Shown piece by piece: positions 20,201 through 27,001 of a DNA stretch of 64,000 nucleotides. Under the pieces are notes generated by a model. It did no database searches. It was given only the letters and a program-made list of their open reading frames with translations, and was not told the origin of the DNA. How positions within the stretch are numbered: the stretch's first letter is position 1; each line of letters starts with the position of its first letter. Source of the stretch: Burkholderia guangdongensis (GTDB lineage: Bacteria > Pseudomonadota > Gammaproteobacteria > Burkholderiales > Burkholderiaceae); assembly GCF_013403875.1 (NCBI RefSeq), contig NZ_JACBNX010000005.1, positions 62,001-126,000 of the forward strand. The letters are read 5' to 3'. Made by a program: the position numbers and the translations under genes.

Positions 20201-20568
20201 GTCTGAACCATCGTGGCCGAGTTGTTCAGGATCGCGCCAGCCTTCTGTACATCAAACTGGTTGTAGGTGTTGACCGAGACACCTGCGCTCGACGGACGCG
20301 CCACGTTGACTTGAGGCAAGCCGTTCGGCGTCTGGATCACCTGCGTGCTGGTACCCGGTGTCGGGACGATTTGCGCACCGGACAAGGTAGGCAGCATGCC
20401 GAGCGCGGCGACGCCTGCTGCAACGACGCGCGTGCCAGACGCCGATGAACGCCGCCGCGCGCGTGCCTCGCCCGTTGCCGATTTGCCATCAGCCGTCGCC
20501 GTCTCCGCGACGGCGACCACCATACCCCGAAGCCTGGAATACACCAGGTGGTGCGTATTCTTGTTCAT
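11263..20568 (-). CDS. Filamentous-haemagglutinin-type TpsA exoprotein, possible CdiA
   Basis: A 3101-residue secreted protein. The N-terminus is an extended signal peptide (MNKNTHHLVYSRLRGMVVAVAE, then a basic RARRRSS stretch and a second hydrophobic core ending LSGA). Next is the TPS recognition domain (NTYNQFDVQKAGAILNNSA, LVLANPSGIFVDGGGFLNTSRATL). The middle is several hundred residues of degenerate beta-helix repeats (LDNSGG, LVNHGGTITQ, SLNNTSG). From about residue 1960 there are haemagglutinin repeats (GSTIVGTNDVALSAAHNVTV). Near residue 2770 the sequence GYNVDRFNRQLHPDER leads into a final variable Gly/Ala-rich domain. I see neither VENN nor NxxLYN, so CDI activity is a hypothesis based on the adjacent immunity-like gene. 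Confidence 0.9.
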   Translation of the reverse strand: MNKNTHHLVYSRLRGMVVAVAETATADGKSATGEARARRRSSASGTRVVAAGVAALGMLPTLSGAQIVPTPGTSTQVIQTPNGLPQVNVARPSSAGVSVNTYNQFDVQKAGAILNNSATMVQTQQAGWINGNPNYGAGQAARIIVNQVNSPNPSQIRGTVEIAGARAELVLANPSGIFVDGGGFLNTSRATLTTGVPFYGADGSLAGYNVSRGLVTVAGAGLNAANIDQVDLIARAVQVNAAVYAKNLNVIAGASQVNHDTLAATPIAGDGPPPSVAIDVSQLGGMYSNRIFLTSNENGVGVANAGTIAAQAGDLTLQSNGRLVLTGKTTASGNLALSATGGVQNSGTTYAQQSLSASTSADLTNSGTLAAQQNTTVNAGSVDSTGTLGAGVNNDGSVGHGGDLNLTASGQLSASGQNVAGGNASLTGANVNLAGSQTAANGNLSLNATAGDVNLANATTSAQGAVSANASGTVVNDHGGLSSGGGTTLTGGALSNQSGKVSSQGPLSVNVAGQIANQSGELVSESTADIHGGAIANNQGTLQSAAGMTVAGASLDNTAGRITSLNGDGLSVTTSGQLTNAAGTTANGAQGGVIGGNGDVSVQGANVVNRGAITSNTNLHVAGQSVDNGGGTLQAAQTVAVDAGAHLTNSGGSIVGQTATVSATTLDNSAGNVQASQVSLNATDLVNHGGTITQTGTGSMAVNVSRTLDNSNGGTLQTNSTDLALAPTSIVNDGGTITHAGNGTLTLGSGSDSVSNVGGSIASNGRVIAQTSSLNNTSGSINAQTGLTAGVGGTLNNANGRLLSNTDLSVTSGTLANDGGQIGAGTNAAIHTGSMTNQGGSIVAPNLSVTADSTLDNSGGKLEANQLALTAANLVNHGGTITQYGSSAMGINVSGTLDNSAAGVIQTNSTDLTLKPAELNNAGGTITHAGTGTLTIAPGNGASALNNASGTIVTKGQAFINAGTWNNASGILAAQRGINATIAGDVNNSQGLLRSDTSLSLTDGGALSNHGGHVQAGQSTAGDTSGLDIQSTSIDNTDGAIVDLGAGKMTVQGGNQIANSHAGGVAGMGAITGNGDVTIGAASISNTQGGQLSGASLHVQGNTLDNSGGTIGNVTNSSGDVDVTTTGAITNTNGQISSTHDLSVAAATLQGGGTYSATHDANVNLRPEGSPLGGQGDYTAASDTQFNVGHDLALTLPGTFTNNANLQSVNNLSVNAGNIVNTGALTAGGLLRTQSTNLTNTGALVGASASLNATDTISNLGPTALIGGSDSNGTLEILAHDIENRDDTTATDSMATTAIFGMGKVVLAGGKDASGNYTNAALVNNVSALIQSGGDMELHADKVTSTRHVMKTSTGQIDPASLAQFGIPISGRTGQVGVKDPDSIGGVYTEPPHGGQWNSTYQFTTYYADSATATTVTDISPAAQIVSGGKIDASSVGTLQNYWSNIAAVGDINMPGNYDADGWAASGQKLPGVSVSYSGQYHYNNYDNTEHDWQLPFGNAPFATGRPGGYTQAAPASIKDYTLPGYFSTLSSNGTISGTGVSVSNTAGNASIPSLGLLPGQSVPGLTPTNLSGNASGAKSGASSVHGGAPAPVDLIIASATALNVLNNLTIAQGGLYKPTTAPNASYVIETNPAFTNQKNFISSDYFFGQLGVDLTRIPKRLGDGFYEQQLVRNEVTALTGKAVLGPYADLQTMYQSLMGAGADLSKSLDLAVGASLSADQVSKLTSNVIMMETRVVDGQSVLVPVVYLAKASQQNIDGPLISATNIDFQNAQSFTNSGTIKADNTLAIQGKQIDNAFGALQSGGLMSLKTENNIDLTSANVKAGSLQLDAGKDLILDTATKTNTRVSRDGATSVVTTLGPTAKLDVAGDASITTGGNFQQNAGNLSVGGNLGMNVGGNWDLGSVQTGEHKIVQRANGVSNTDINKVVGGSVTVGGQSIIGVGGDVTAKGTQIDLGQGGTIAAKGNVTLGAASAASTVNSNSSGSDSHGSYAETLHTSDQALTGTTLKGSDTVNIVSGKDITLSGSAISLDKGNANLLAAGDVNVGAATETHELNSHETHSHSNVVSGSKVASGIDQTMTLNHGSLVSADGVNIVSGKDVNVQGSTIVGTNDVALSAAHNVTVTTSQDTLQSSSYYDKKESGLMSGGGLSVSVGSSSLKTTSQTAEVSNNGSTIGSLKGNVSMTAGNDLHVTGSDLIAAQNLSGTGANVTIDAAQDTRHRGETQEVSKSGLTLALKAPVIDAVSNAVGQSRAAGSSQDGRAAALHGMAAASAAWDANMAAGDLVNTLGAGNTPEFKVEVSVGSSHSKSAFTENSATNRGSSVTAGGTAAFAATGNGQSGNGNVTIAGSNVNANDVILAAKNQVNLVNTTDTDSTRSTNESKSASVGVSFGTGGFGVSAAMSKANGDGNSDLATQNNSHVNAANGVTIISGGDTNIIGSNVNAKQVNADVGGNLNIASVQDTLASAAHQSSSGGGFSISQAGASASFSQSKGNASGSYAGVNEQAGIHAGDGGFNINVTGNTDLKGSLIASDADAAKNTLTTGSLSFSDIQNRSHYDASSSGFSAGATTGDGGMNYSTHGSTSGKNAGGAAPMLGQNDSGSDSATTKSGVSAGVVTISDSPNQKQDVASLNRDTTNTNGTVAKLPDMQNLLDKQSDMMAAASAAGEAVSRRIGDYADKMMKDAAANGDQAGVDAWKEGGANRALMQGAGAALVTGLAGGNAVGGAAGAAIASIASGKLNELSSAIAGSDPTGNANMNQALGNIVANALATGASGVVGGESGAFSGYNVDRFNRQLHPDERQWAKDKAKDFAKFYEEKTGKVLTAEQAQSMLLANGYRLVDAAASKGPGGDATAVAYISQNSGGLFHATPAEYNRPFLSGNKDGSLTPEQRALPGAVANPKAGLVIAGGLVTAGLATEIAAGLAAIPGAPIFGSTGALGSSAWASPVGIGVLTGSVNATSQYIQNGTVNPVDVGYAALAGGAGTYTKLFGNVVINAVTGALDTVTNNAISGKHDSIATGAAVNAGAAAIGYGTGLAMQNLISALSKSAMGSLGWSGSGVWAGSSGKSLFNPNNVPAIGAGIGGAAGAEAGTKAINDAKSRLGK
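17048..17072. repeat. Hairpin repeat embedded in tpsA
   Basis: CCCCCAAGGGG followed by ACTTCCTTCGGGGC, nearly identical to the element inside pcnB at 5890-5915. It is translated in tpsA as part of RPEGSPLGGQGDY, interrupting the beta-helix repeats in frame. Confidence 0.7.
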
Positions 20569-20912
20569 TCTCGTCGACGCGGCCCGCGTCCATTGTTTGG
20601 CTATTGTGCGCGAGCTTACCCAAACGTCTGATTAATCACTGTGAAAAATTGCTAAGCCGTTGACGGAAAATCACAAACCCGCGATTGCCCCGGGCGTCGG
20701 AGCGGCCGCGTCGGTCCACCTGCTTTTGAGCGCTTCCGTGTCCACTGTCCGCTAGACGCAGCAGTTCCTGTCACGTAAAACTGCGATCGGGCTGCATCAG
20801 CGTGGCACCAAGCACGCGTTGCAAGCCCGGTGTGTTTCACCCATGCCCACCCCGAGATTCATTGACCCACCTTCCCCCAAGGAGACGTGACCCCGTCACG
20901 ACAACAATCAAC
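20569..20912. other. Divergent intergenic region between tpsA and the DUF1176-type gene
   Basis: About 340 nt without a convincing gene. It must carry the divergent promoters. I see a candidate TTGACG at 20659 on the plus strand but no strong matching -10, no clear operator and no terminator. A purine-rich AAGGAG at 20879 is out of register with the chosen downstream start. Confidence 0.5.
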
Positions 20913-21965
20913 ATGGGAATGATTCATCGCAAAACGCTGACGGCACTCTTCGGTTCCATGCTGGCGGGCGCCGTGTCCGCCGCCACGCCGTCGTACGATC
21001 ATTACAAATCCTGGCTGGTCGCCTGCGATAACGCATTGACCTGCGAAGCCAAAGGTTTCACGCAGGATTCCGGAGGCACGCCGGACCTTCGCGTCGTTCG
21101 TGCGGCCGGTCCCGCCGGCAGTGCCAGCGTCGTACTGACTTCCATCGATCCTTTCGGGCAGGCCGACCTTCGTATCGACGGGAAGCCGATCAAGCTCGAT
21201 CCGTCTGCTTGGCGCGTGAATGACGATCGCTCCAATCAATCCATCACGTTTTTGCCGACGCGGCCCGAAGCGATGGACCAGTTGCTGTCGCAACTCCGCA
21301 ATGGCAAGGCGTTGCAGGTTGGCAAGGATCCGGAGCACGTGGTTCCGCTCGACGGGATGGTCGCCGCGTTGCTGCGCATGGACGATCGCCAGGGCCGCAT
21401 CGGAAACGTGACGGCCTGGATTCGCAAAGGATCGGCGCCGGCATCCGCGGTGCCGGCCGCGCCGGCGCTCCCCGTGGTGCCGCCACGCAAGATCACGGCA
21501 AACCTTTCGGATGGCGAAGCGAAGCATTTCGTCGAGCAATTCGTGAAGAAAGACGCCGACGAATGTGACGATTCTTCAAGCACGGGCGCGGCGGCCGGCC
21601 ACGCAGCCTATGCGCTCGACGCGAAGACGGCGCTCGTTCTGATTGCCTGTAATCACGGCGCGTACCAGACCGGCTACGACGTTCATCTGGTGTCGCGTCA
21701 GGCGGGCAATGCGGAATTGCCGCTCCGTCTTCCCGAGCCCGTTGGTCACGATGACGGTCGCGCCAGCGTCATGGAAGCGGATTTCGATCCGAAGACGGGT
21801 ACGCTGTCTTCTTTCGGTAAAGGACGCGGCATCGCCGATTGCGGGGAAGCGATCAGTTGGGTCTGGGACGGCCGGAATTTCCTTTTGTCGTCCGCCGCGT
21901 TGCAGACGGAATGCGGCGGGAGCCAGCCAGGGGATTTCCCGACGCTATATCGAACCGCCAAATAG
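20913..21965 (+). CDS. Exported DUF1176-family protein
   Basis: A 350-residue protein with a Sec signal peptide (MIHRKTLTALFGSMLAGAVSA, cleavage expected before ATPSYD). The mature part begins YDHYKSWLVACDNALTCEAKGF and ends with a WVWDGRNFLLSSAALQTECGG segment, typical of DUF1176 periplasmic proteins, whose function is unknown. The paired cysteines (WLVACDNALTC; ADECDD with VLIACNHG) suggest disulphides. ATG at 20913 (MGMIHRK) or 20919 (MIHRK) are equally plausible, and neither has a strong ribosome site. The stop codon lies inside an 11-bp tandem repeat. Confidence 0.75.
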   Translation: MGMIHRKTLTALFGSMLAGAVSAATPSYDHYKSWLVACDNALTCEAKGFTQDSGGTPDLRVVRAAGPAGSASVVLTSIDPFGQADLRIDGKPIKLDPSAWRVNDDRSNQSITFLPTRPEAMDQLLSQLRNGKALQVGKDPEHVVPLDGMVAALLRMDDRQGRIGNVTAWIRKGSAPASAVPAAPALPVVPPRKITANLSDGEAKHFVEQFVKKDADECDDSSSTGAAAGHAAYALDAKTALVLIACNHGAYQTGYDVHLVSRQAGNAELPLRLPEPVGHDDGRASVMEADFDPKTGTLSSFGKGRGIADCGEAISWVWDGRNFLLSSAALQTECGGSQPGDFPTLYRTAK

Positions 21966-22008
21966 CCGCCGAATGGCCGCCAAATAGCCGCCAAATAGCC
22001 GCACAATA
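21954..22008 (+). repeat. 11-bp tandem repeat, five copies
   Basis: Five consecutive units of consensus GCCGCCAAATA, two of them (21976-21986 and 21987-21997) identical and the others differing at one or two bases. The TAG stop of the preceding gene is inside the first junction. It lies between that gene and the ribosome site of the next. Confidence 0.9.
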
Positions 22009-22035
22009 CGTGGACCCAGCATTGGAGGAATGACG

Positions 22036-22428
22036 ATGAGCGAAGACGAACGCGCGATCCGCGAACTCGTGGAAACCTGGTTCACCGCGAGCCAGCGCGG
22101 CGACCTGACGACGGTGCTCGATCTGATCGCCGACGACGCGATCTTCATGGTGGCCGGCCGTCCGCCGTTCGACAAGGCGGCGTTCGCGGTCGCGTCGCGC
22201 GGCGCCGCGGCGGCCGGCGCGCCGCAGATGGACGGCCGCTACCGGATCGACGAGGTGCGCGTGCTCGGCGACTGGGCGTATCTGCGCAACTTCCTCGAGA
22301 TCTCGGTCACGCCGCCCGGCGGCGAAACCATGCGCCGCAGCGGGCATACGCTCGCGATTCTCCGCAAGGAAAAGGACGGCCGCTGGCGGCTCGTGCGCGA
22401 CGCGAATCTGCTGCCGTTTGGTGGTTGA
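22036..22428 (+). CDS. SnoaL/NTF2-like fold protein (SgcJ/EcaC family)
   Basis: A 130-residue single-domain protein with the cone-shaped alpha+beta pattern of the SgcJ/EcaC/DUF4440 group: ERAIRELVETWFTASQRGDLTTVLDLIADDAIFMVAGRPPF at the N-terminus, then VRVLGDWAYLRNFLEISVTPP, SGHTLAILRKEKDGRWRLVRDANLL. Members bind or turn over small molecules, so no substrate can be assigned. ATG at 22036 was chosen over 22030 because GGAGG at 22024-22028 gives a 7-nt spacing. It is convergent with miaA. Confidence 0.85.
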   Translation: MSEDERAIRELVETWFTASQRGDLTTVLDLIADDAIFMVAGRPPFDKAAFAVASRGAAAAGAPQMDGRYRIDEVRVLGDWAYLRNFLEISVTPPGGETMRRSGHTLAILRKEKDGRWRLVRDANLLPFGG

Positions 22429-22496
22429 TCGCGCGCGCCGCCGTGCGGCGGTCACAGCCCGGCGCACGCGTGGTACTGCCTGCCGCCCGGCGGGCA

Positions 22497-23471
22497 TCAG
22501 CGCGGTGCGCGGCCGTCGATCGTGCGTTCGAGCGCGTCGAGCGCGTGCGCGGTCGCATCCTCGGCGACGCAATCCACGACGATCCGTTCCGGCATCGCAC
22601 GCAGCCACGTGATCTGCCGCTTGCAGAGCTGGCGTGTCGCGAAGATTCCCTTGTCGCGCATCGTCCGGTAGTCGATCTCGCCGTCGAGGAATTCCCACGC
22701 TTGCCGGTAGCCGACGCAGCGCATCGACGGCAGTCCGAGATGCAGATCGTCGCGGCGGCGCAGCCGTTCGACCTCGTCGACGAAGCCCGCGTCGAGCATC
22801 GCGTCGAAGCGCGCGGCGATCCGCGCGTGCAGCACCGCGCGATCCGACGGCTCGAGCGCGACCGGCACGAAGCGGTAGCGCGCCGCCGCATCGTCCGCGC
22901 GCGGCGGGGCGGCGAGCAGCGCCGACATCGGCTGCCCGCTCAGCATGAACACTTCGAGCGCGCGCTGGATCCGCTGCGAATCGTTCGGCGCAAGGCGCGC
23001 GGCCGTTTCCGGATCGATTTGCGCGAGCCGCGCGTGCAGCGCCGGCCAGCCGTCGCGCGCGGCATCGGCGTCGAGCTCGGCGCGCACCGCCGGGTCGGCA
23101 CCCGGCAGATCGTTCAGCCCCTGCGTCAACGCCTTGTAGTACAGCATCGTGCCGCCCGCGAGCAGCGGCGTATGCCCGCGCGCGACGATCTCGCCCACGA
23201 GCCGCAGCGCGTCCGCGCGGAATGCGGCGGCCGAATACGCGTCGGCCGGATCGAGGATGTCGATCAGGTGATGCGGCACGCGCGCGCGCTCGTCGCGCGT
23301 CGGCTTCGCGGTGCCGATGTCCATTCCACGGTAGACGAGCGCCGAATCGACGCTGACGATCTCGATCGGCCGCCGCTCCGCCAGCGCGAGCGCGGCCGCC
23401 GTCTTGCCCGACGCGGTCGGGCCGAGCAGGCAGGCGACCGTCGTCGGCCGGGTTTCGCTCGCCGCGCTCAT
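22497..23471 (-). CDS. miaA: tRNA dimethylallyltransferase MiaA
   Basis: Transfers dimethylallyl to N6 of A37 in tRNAs reading UNN codons. The P-loop GPTASGKT occupies residues 17-24. The conserved [16 protein letters not shown] starts at 42, [11 protein letters not shown] follows, and [14 protein letters not shown] is the prenyl-donor/tRNA segment. The C-terminal part has [11 protein letters not shown] and [13 protein letters not shown]. It has 324 residues. The ATG overlaps the mutL stop by 4 nt (ATGA), so translational coupling is likely, as in other proteobacteria where miaA follows mutL. Confidence 0.97.
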   Translation of the reverse strand: MSAASETRPTTVACLLGPTASGKTAAALALAERRPIEIVSVDSALVYRGMDIGTAKPTRDERARVPHHLIDILDPADAYSAAAFRADALRLVGEIVARGHTPLLAGGTMLYYKALTQGLNDLPGADPAVRAELDADAARDGWPALHARLAQIDPETAARLAPNDSQRIQRALEVFMLSGQPMSALLAAPPRADDAAARYRFVPVALEPSDRAVLHARIAARFDAMLDAGFVDEVERLRRRDDLHLGLPSMRCVGYRQAWEFLDGEIDYRTMRDKGIFATRQLCKRQITWLRAMPERIVVDCVAEDATAHALDALERTIDGRAPR

Positions 23472-25495
23472 TGTCCGCGCATGAACAGGCGGTCGAGATC
23501 GCCGAGCGTCAGCTGATACCAGGTCGGGCGGCCGTGATTGCACTGGTCCGCGCGCTCGGTCGCTTCCATCTGGCGCAGCAGCGCGTTCATCTCGTCGAGC
23601 GTCAGGCGCCGGTTCGCGCGCACCGCGTGGTGGCACGCGAGCGTGCCGAGCAGTTCGTGCTGGCGTTCGGTCAGCACGCGCGAGCCGCCGAACGCGTGCA
23701 GATCCGCGAGCACCGCGCGCGCGAGCGCCTGGAGATCCGCGTCCTTCAGCAGCGCGGGCACCGCGCGGATCGCGAGCGTCGTCGGCGACAGCACCGCGAG
23801 ATCGAAGCCGAGCGCGTCGAGCGTGTCGCGCTCCTCGTCGACGGTGCCGATCTCGACCGGCGTCGCGTTCATCGACACCGGCAGCAGCAGCGCCTGCACC
23901 GCGATCGAGCGGTCCGCGAGCGCGGACTTGAACTGTTCGTACAGGATGCGCTCGTGCGCCGCGTGCATGTCGACGATCACGAGGCCGTGCGCGTTCTGCG
24001 CGAGCACGTAGATTCCGTGGATCTGGCCGAGCGCGAAGCCGAGCGGCTGATCGTCGTCGGCCGCGTGCATCGTGTGCGCCGCGTGTGACGGTTGTGCGGT
24101 GAACGGCGCGCGCGCGTGCATCGCGTCGCTCGCGAACGGCGGCGCGTGGTCCGCGTTCGGGGCTTCCGGCGTGCTCGACGTCGCGTTCGACGTCGTGCCG
24201 GCCGACGTGCCCGCGCCGACGTCCTTGCGGCCGAACAGCGCGTCGTAAAGCGCGAGCGGCTGCGCGACCGGCAGCGTGCCCTGTGTCATCCGCGCCTGAC
24301 GCAGCCACGTGCTGCCGGGCGCTTGCGCGGCGGCGCCCGCGCGTTCGCCGCCGCTCGCGGCGCCGAGCGGCGTCTGCTGGAACGACGCGGGGCCCGGCAT
24401 CGGCGCGATGCTCGCCGCGTGGCCGCCGGCCGTCGTTTCCGGAGACGCCCCCGCATGCCGTGCGAGCGCGCGCTGCACCGCGTGGAACACGTACTGGTGA
24501 ATCGAGCGCGAATCGCGGAAGCGCACCTCGATCTTCGACGGATGCACGTTCACGTCGACCCCCTCGGGCGGCAGGTCGAGGAACAGCACGTACGATGGGT
24601 AGCGGTCGCCGTGCAGCACGTCCTCGTACGCGGCGCGCACCGCGTGCGTGAGCAGCTTGTCGCGCACGAAGCGGCCGTTCACGAAGAAATACTGCTGATC
24701 GGCGCGGCCACGGCTCGCGGTCGGCAGGCCGGCGCAGCCGTAGACGGCGAGCGGGCCGGCGCGTTCGTCGAGCGGCAGGTGCGCGGTCGCGAAGCCGTCG
24801 CCGAGGATTTTCGCGACGCGCTGCGCGGGTTCGGTCGCGTTCCAGTGCTCGACGGCCTTGCCGTTGTGCAGCACGGAGATCGCGACGTCGGGCCGCGCGA
24901 GCGCCGCGCGGCGGATCATCTCGAGACAGTGGCCGAACTCGGTCTGCTCGCTTTTCAGGAACTTGCGGCGCGCGGGCGTGTTGAAGTACAGCTCGCGCAC
25001 CTCGATCGTCGTGCCGGTCGTGCCGGCGGCGGGCGACAGCACGCCCGTCTGCGCGTCGATCTTCGTCGCGTGCGGCGCGTCGGCGGTGCGGCTGGTGATG
25101 GCCATCTCGGCGACCGACGCGATCGACGCGAGCGCTTCGCCGCGGAACCCGAGCGTCGCGACCGCTTCGAGCTCCTCGAGCGAGCGGATCTTGCTCGTCG
25201 CGTGACGCATCAGCGCGAGCGGCAGCTCGTTCGGCGGAATCCCGCAGCCGTCGTCGGTGATCGAGATCCGTTTGACGCCGCCTTCGTCGAGCACGATGCG
25301 CAGCGTGCTCGCGCCGGCGTCGAGCGCGTTCTCGAGCAGCTCCTTGACGACCGACGCGGGGCGTTCGACGACCTCGCCGGCGGCGATCTGGCTGATCAGC
25401 TGGTCGGGCAGCGGCTGGATCGCGCGCGGCGGGGGCGGGGAGGGCGAGTGCGGGGAGGGCGCGGCGCCCTCGGCCGTTTCGGTGAATTCGGACAT
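23468..25495 (-). CDS. mutL: DNA mismatch repair protein MutL
   Basis: GHKL ATPase that couples MutS recognition to downstream strand incision. N-terminal motifs are complete: [64 protein letters not shown] and [22 protein letters not shown] long Ala/Pro/Thr-rich linker (about residues 340-480) separates these from the dimerisation domain ([28 protein letters not shown]). ATG at 25495 ([10 protein letters not shown]) was chosen; an upstream ATG at 25549 would add 18 unconserved residues. 675 residues. Confidence 0.97.
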   Translation of the reverse strand: MSEFTETAEGAAPSPHSPSPPPPRAIQPLPDQLISQIAAGEVVERPASVVKELLENALDAGASTLRIVLDEGGVKRISITDDGCGIPPNELPLALMRHATSKIRSLEELEAVATLGFRGEALASIASVAEMAITSRTADAPHATKIDAQTGVLSPAAGTTGTTIEVRELYFNTPARRKFLKSEQTEFGHCLEMIRRAALARPDVAISVLHNGKAVEHWNATEPAQRVAKILGDGFATAHLPLDERAGPLAVYGCAGLPTASRGRADQQYFFVNGRFVRDKLLTHAVRAAYEDVLHGDRYPSYVLFLDLPPEGVDVNVHPSKIEVRFRDSRSIHQYVFHAVQRALARHAGASPETTAGGHAASIAPMPGPASFQQTPLGAASGGERAGAAAQAPGSTWLRQARMTQGTLPVAQPLALYDALFGRKDVGAGTSAGTTSNATSSTPEAPNADHAPPFASDAMHARAPFTAQPSHAAHTMHAADDDQPLGFALGQIHGIYVLAQNAHGLVIVDMHAAHERILYEQFKSALADRSIAVQALLLPVSMNATPVEIGTVDEERDTLDALGFDLAVLSPTTLAIRAVPALLKDADLQALARAVLADLHAFGGSRVLTERQHELLGTLACHHAVRANRRLTLDEMNALLRQMEATERADQCNHGRPTWYQLTLGDLDRLFMRGQ

Positions 25496-25601
25496 GGCGG
25501 AATTATAGCGACGCGGCGGCTGTGCGAAGGAAGTGCCCCGCGGCGGCATGGCTACGGGGTCGCCTGCGGAGACGGTATGGGTGGCTCCCTCCTCAGTTGA
25601 C

Positions 25602-25655
25602 TATAATCGCTCTGATCAGAGCGCTAAATCATTATTGTCGCTCTCAGGAGAGTTC
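25602..25655 (+). promoter_or_regulatory. Promoter and palindromic operator of the HipB-like gene
   Basis: A TATAAT hexamer at 25602-25607 is followed directly by a perfect 16-bp palindrome CGCTCTGATCAGAGCG (25608-25623). A second related box, CGCTCTCAGGAGAG, lies at 25639-25652. The arrangement fits autorepression by the HTH protein that starts at 25661, as in hipBA-type loci. The -35 is weak. Binding is inferred. Confidence 0.6.
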
Positions 25656-25660
25656 TTGAA

Positions 25661-25984
25661 ATGGAAATCCCTCTTCCTCTGCCTGTCGAACGTGCGATCC
25701 GCAAGCTCGGCAGCGATATTTCGCTGGCTCGGCGGCGGCGGCATCTTTCCCAGGCGTCACTGGCTGAGCGTATGGGAGCATCCTTGTCTACCGTCCGGCG
25801 TATGGAGAAGGGGGACGTTCGGGTGCCCATCCACTTTTTTGCCCGTGCTCTGCACGTGTTCGGAGAGATTTCGGCGTTGGAGCAACTACTGGATACCTCG
25901 AACGACGACATTGGCCTCACGCTGATGGACGAGCAACTGCCCAAGCGCGTGCGCAGCAAGCCCCGCACCGCAGGGGCACTATGA
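25661..25984 (+). CDS. XRE-family HTH protein, HipB-like antitoxin
   Basis: A 107-residue DNA-binding protein: ERAIRKLGSDISLARRRRHLSQASLAERMGASLSTVRRMEKGD is a canonical Cro/C1 helix-turn-helix (recognition around SLSTVRRME, residues 41-49). Residues 50-85 (ALHVFGEISALEQLLDTSNDDIGLTLMDEQ) match the C-terminal extension of HipB-like regulators. Its last codons overlap an ATG at 25981, the translationally coupled position of hipA in hipBA operons, but what follows is only a 58-codon reading frame. It looks like an antitoxin whose toxin has been lost. Confidence 0.75.
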   Translation: MEIPLPLPVERAIRKLGSDISLARRRRHLSQASLAERMGASLSTVRRMEKGDVRVPIHFFARALHVFGEISALEQLLDTSNDDIGLTLMDEQLPKRVRSKPRTAGAL

Positions 25985-26157
25985 GCACCGCGATCGCCGA
26001 CACGGCGCCGGACGCCCGTGACTTCTACGAACTCGCTGCCTTGTCGTGTCGCGTATTCATGGACGTGGGTCGGGTGGCCGCGACTGTGGATCCGATATAT
26101 GCATCAGATCGCGGACGGCGGCGATCAGTTCGGATGCTTTGCCGACTGACCATGTAG
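25981..26157 (+). pseudogene. Truncated partner gene after the HipB-like regulator (HipA remnant?)
   Basis: ATG at 25981 overlaps the upstream stop by 4 nt. The frame begins MSTAIADTAPDARDFYEL and then runs into the antisense of the HEPN gene, ending at TAG 26155-26157. Only the first 15-20 codons look like native coding sequence, and the rest is probably fusion to foreign DNA. Coupling and position suggest the start of a HipA kinase, but too little remains for a firm family call. Confidence 0.4.
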
Positions 26158-26491
26158 CGTCGGCTGCCTCGATTGGCTCGCCCGTGTAATCGGCAAGGCG
26201 CCGCAATCGCTCCACTTTATTGATGGCGCTGCCGAGTTCTGGCGCGATAGCCCCCGACTTGACGAGATTCAGGCCGAATGACGCGATCAGGCTCCGGTGT
26301 GTTTTCGAGGACGATTCCGGCGTGGTAATTCCGGCTGCGAGCAGCGCGGCATGTGCCGCGTCGAACATCGCGTAGTAGGCGCGGCTGCAGGCGCCTTCGT
26401 AGTCTTCGACGGCGAGCAGCGCCTGCGCACCTTGCAATGCCCGGGAGGACTTCTCGATGTACGTCTCGGCCGACAGCTTGCCCGACGTCAT
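26057..26491 (-). CDS. HEPN-domain protein (toxin half of a HEPN/MNT pair)
   Basis: A 144-residue all-helical HEPN protein. The signature CSRAYYAMFDAAHAALL puts the conserved Arg at 37 and a His at 47, preceded by ALLAVEDYEGA. HEPN proteins of HEPN/MNT modules are RNases or scaffolds neutralised by a small nucleotidyltransferase that can AMPylate them. The start overlaps the stop of that nucleotidyltransferase by 4 nt (26488-26491), giving one operon in the usual order. It appears intact, unlike most toxins near it. The 3' end overlaps the HipA-like remnant on the other strand. Confidence 0.82.
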   Translation of the reverse strand: MTSGKLSAETYIEKSSRALQGAQALLAVEDYEGACSRAYYAMFDAAHAALLAAGITTPESSSKTHRSLIASFGLNLVKSGAIAPELGSAINKVERLRRLADYTGEPIEAADATWSVGKASELIAAVRDLMHISDPQSRPPDPRP

Positions 26492-26829
26492 AGAGGGATG
26501 CCCTCGCGACGGATGCTCTCGATCAGCGCGGGGTTACTGAATTGCTCGGGGTGCTCGATTTCGTTTGCCCAAAGAGGTAGCGCTTCCACAAGGATGCCCG
26601 TCTCCAGCAGCACATCGAAGGCGACGCCGGCCATATCGAGGGCGACGTCGATGCGTCGGCGATGCTCATCGGGGAGGATCACGGCGATATCGGCATCGCT
26701 TTCTTCGGTGTACTCGTGCCGCGCGCGGCTTCCGAACAGGATGGCGCGTTGGACTGCGTAGCGGCCGCTGATTTGCTTCAGGAACAGATCGGCAGCATGC
26801 GCAGTGGCCGCATCGATGGGTTTGCCCAC
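26488..26829 (-). CDS. MNT-type minimal nucleotidyltransferase (antitoxin half of HEPN/MNT)
   Basis: A 113-residue protein of the DNA polymerase beta-like fold. The motif AILFGSRARHEYTEESDADIAV gives the catalytic GS at 33-34 and the metal-binding DxD at 45-47. Known MntA-type antitoxins transfer AMP to their HEPN partner, so the same role is inferred here. It is the first gene of the pair and overlaps the HEPN gene by 4 nt. Confidence 0.85.
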   Translation of the reverse strand: MGKPIDAATAHAADLFLKQISGRYAVQRAILFGSRARHEYTEESDADIAVILPDEHRRRIDVALDMAGVAFDVLLETGILVEALPLWANEIEHPEQFSNPALIESIRREGIPL

Positions 26830-27001
26830 AGCGATCTCCCGCTTCGAGAACTCTCAACGAGTGGATTGTAGGTCAGATTCATTTCCGCTGGATGAGCCAC
26901 GTTTTTCACAGTGCCTTAAGGTACTTTGGGTATCATGACGCCGTCCGCCCGCGCCCCGCCGGCGGCGGCCGTTCCCGCTTTCCGCGCACAAGGATTTTCA
27001 T

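Noticed and set aside
24092..25600. Long open frame opposite mutL
   Set aside because: Shadow frame on the antisense strand caused by high GC at third positions; composition is Arg/Ala-rich with no domain. Similar shadows oppose pcnB, pabB, tpsA, the adhesin and the glycosyltransferases.
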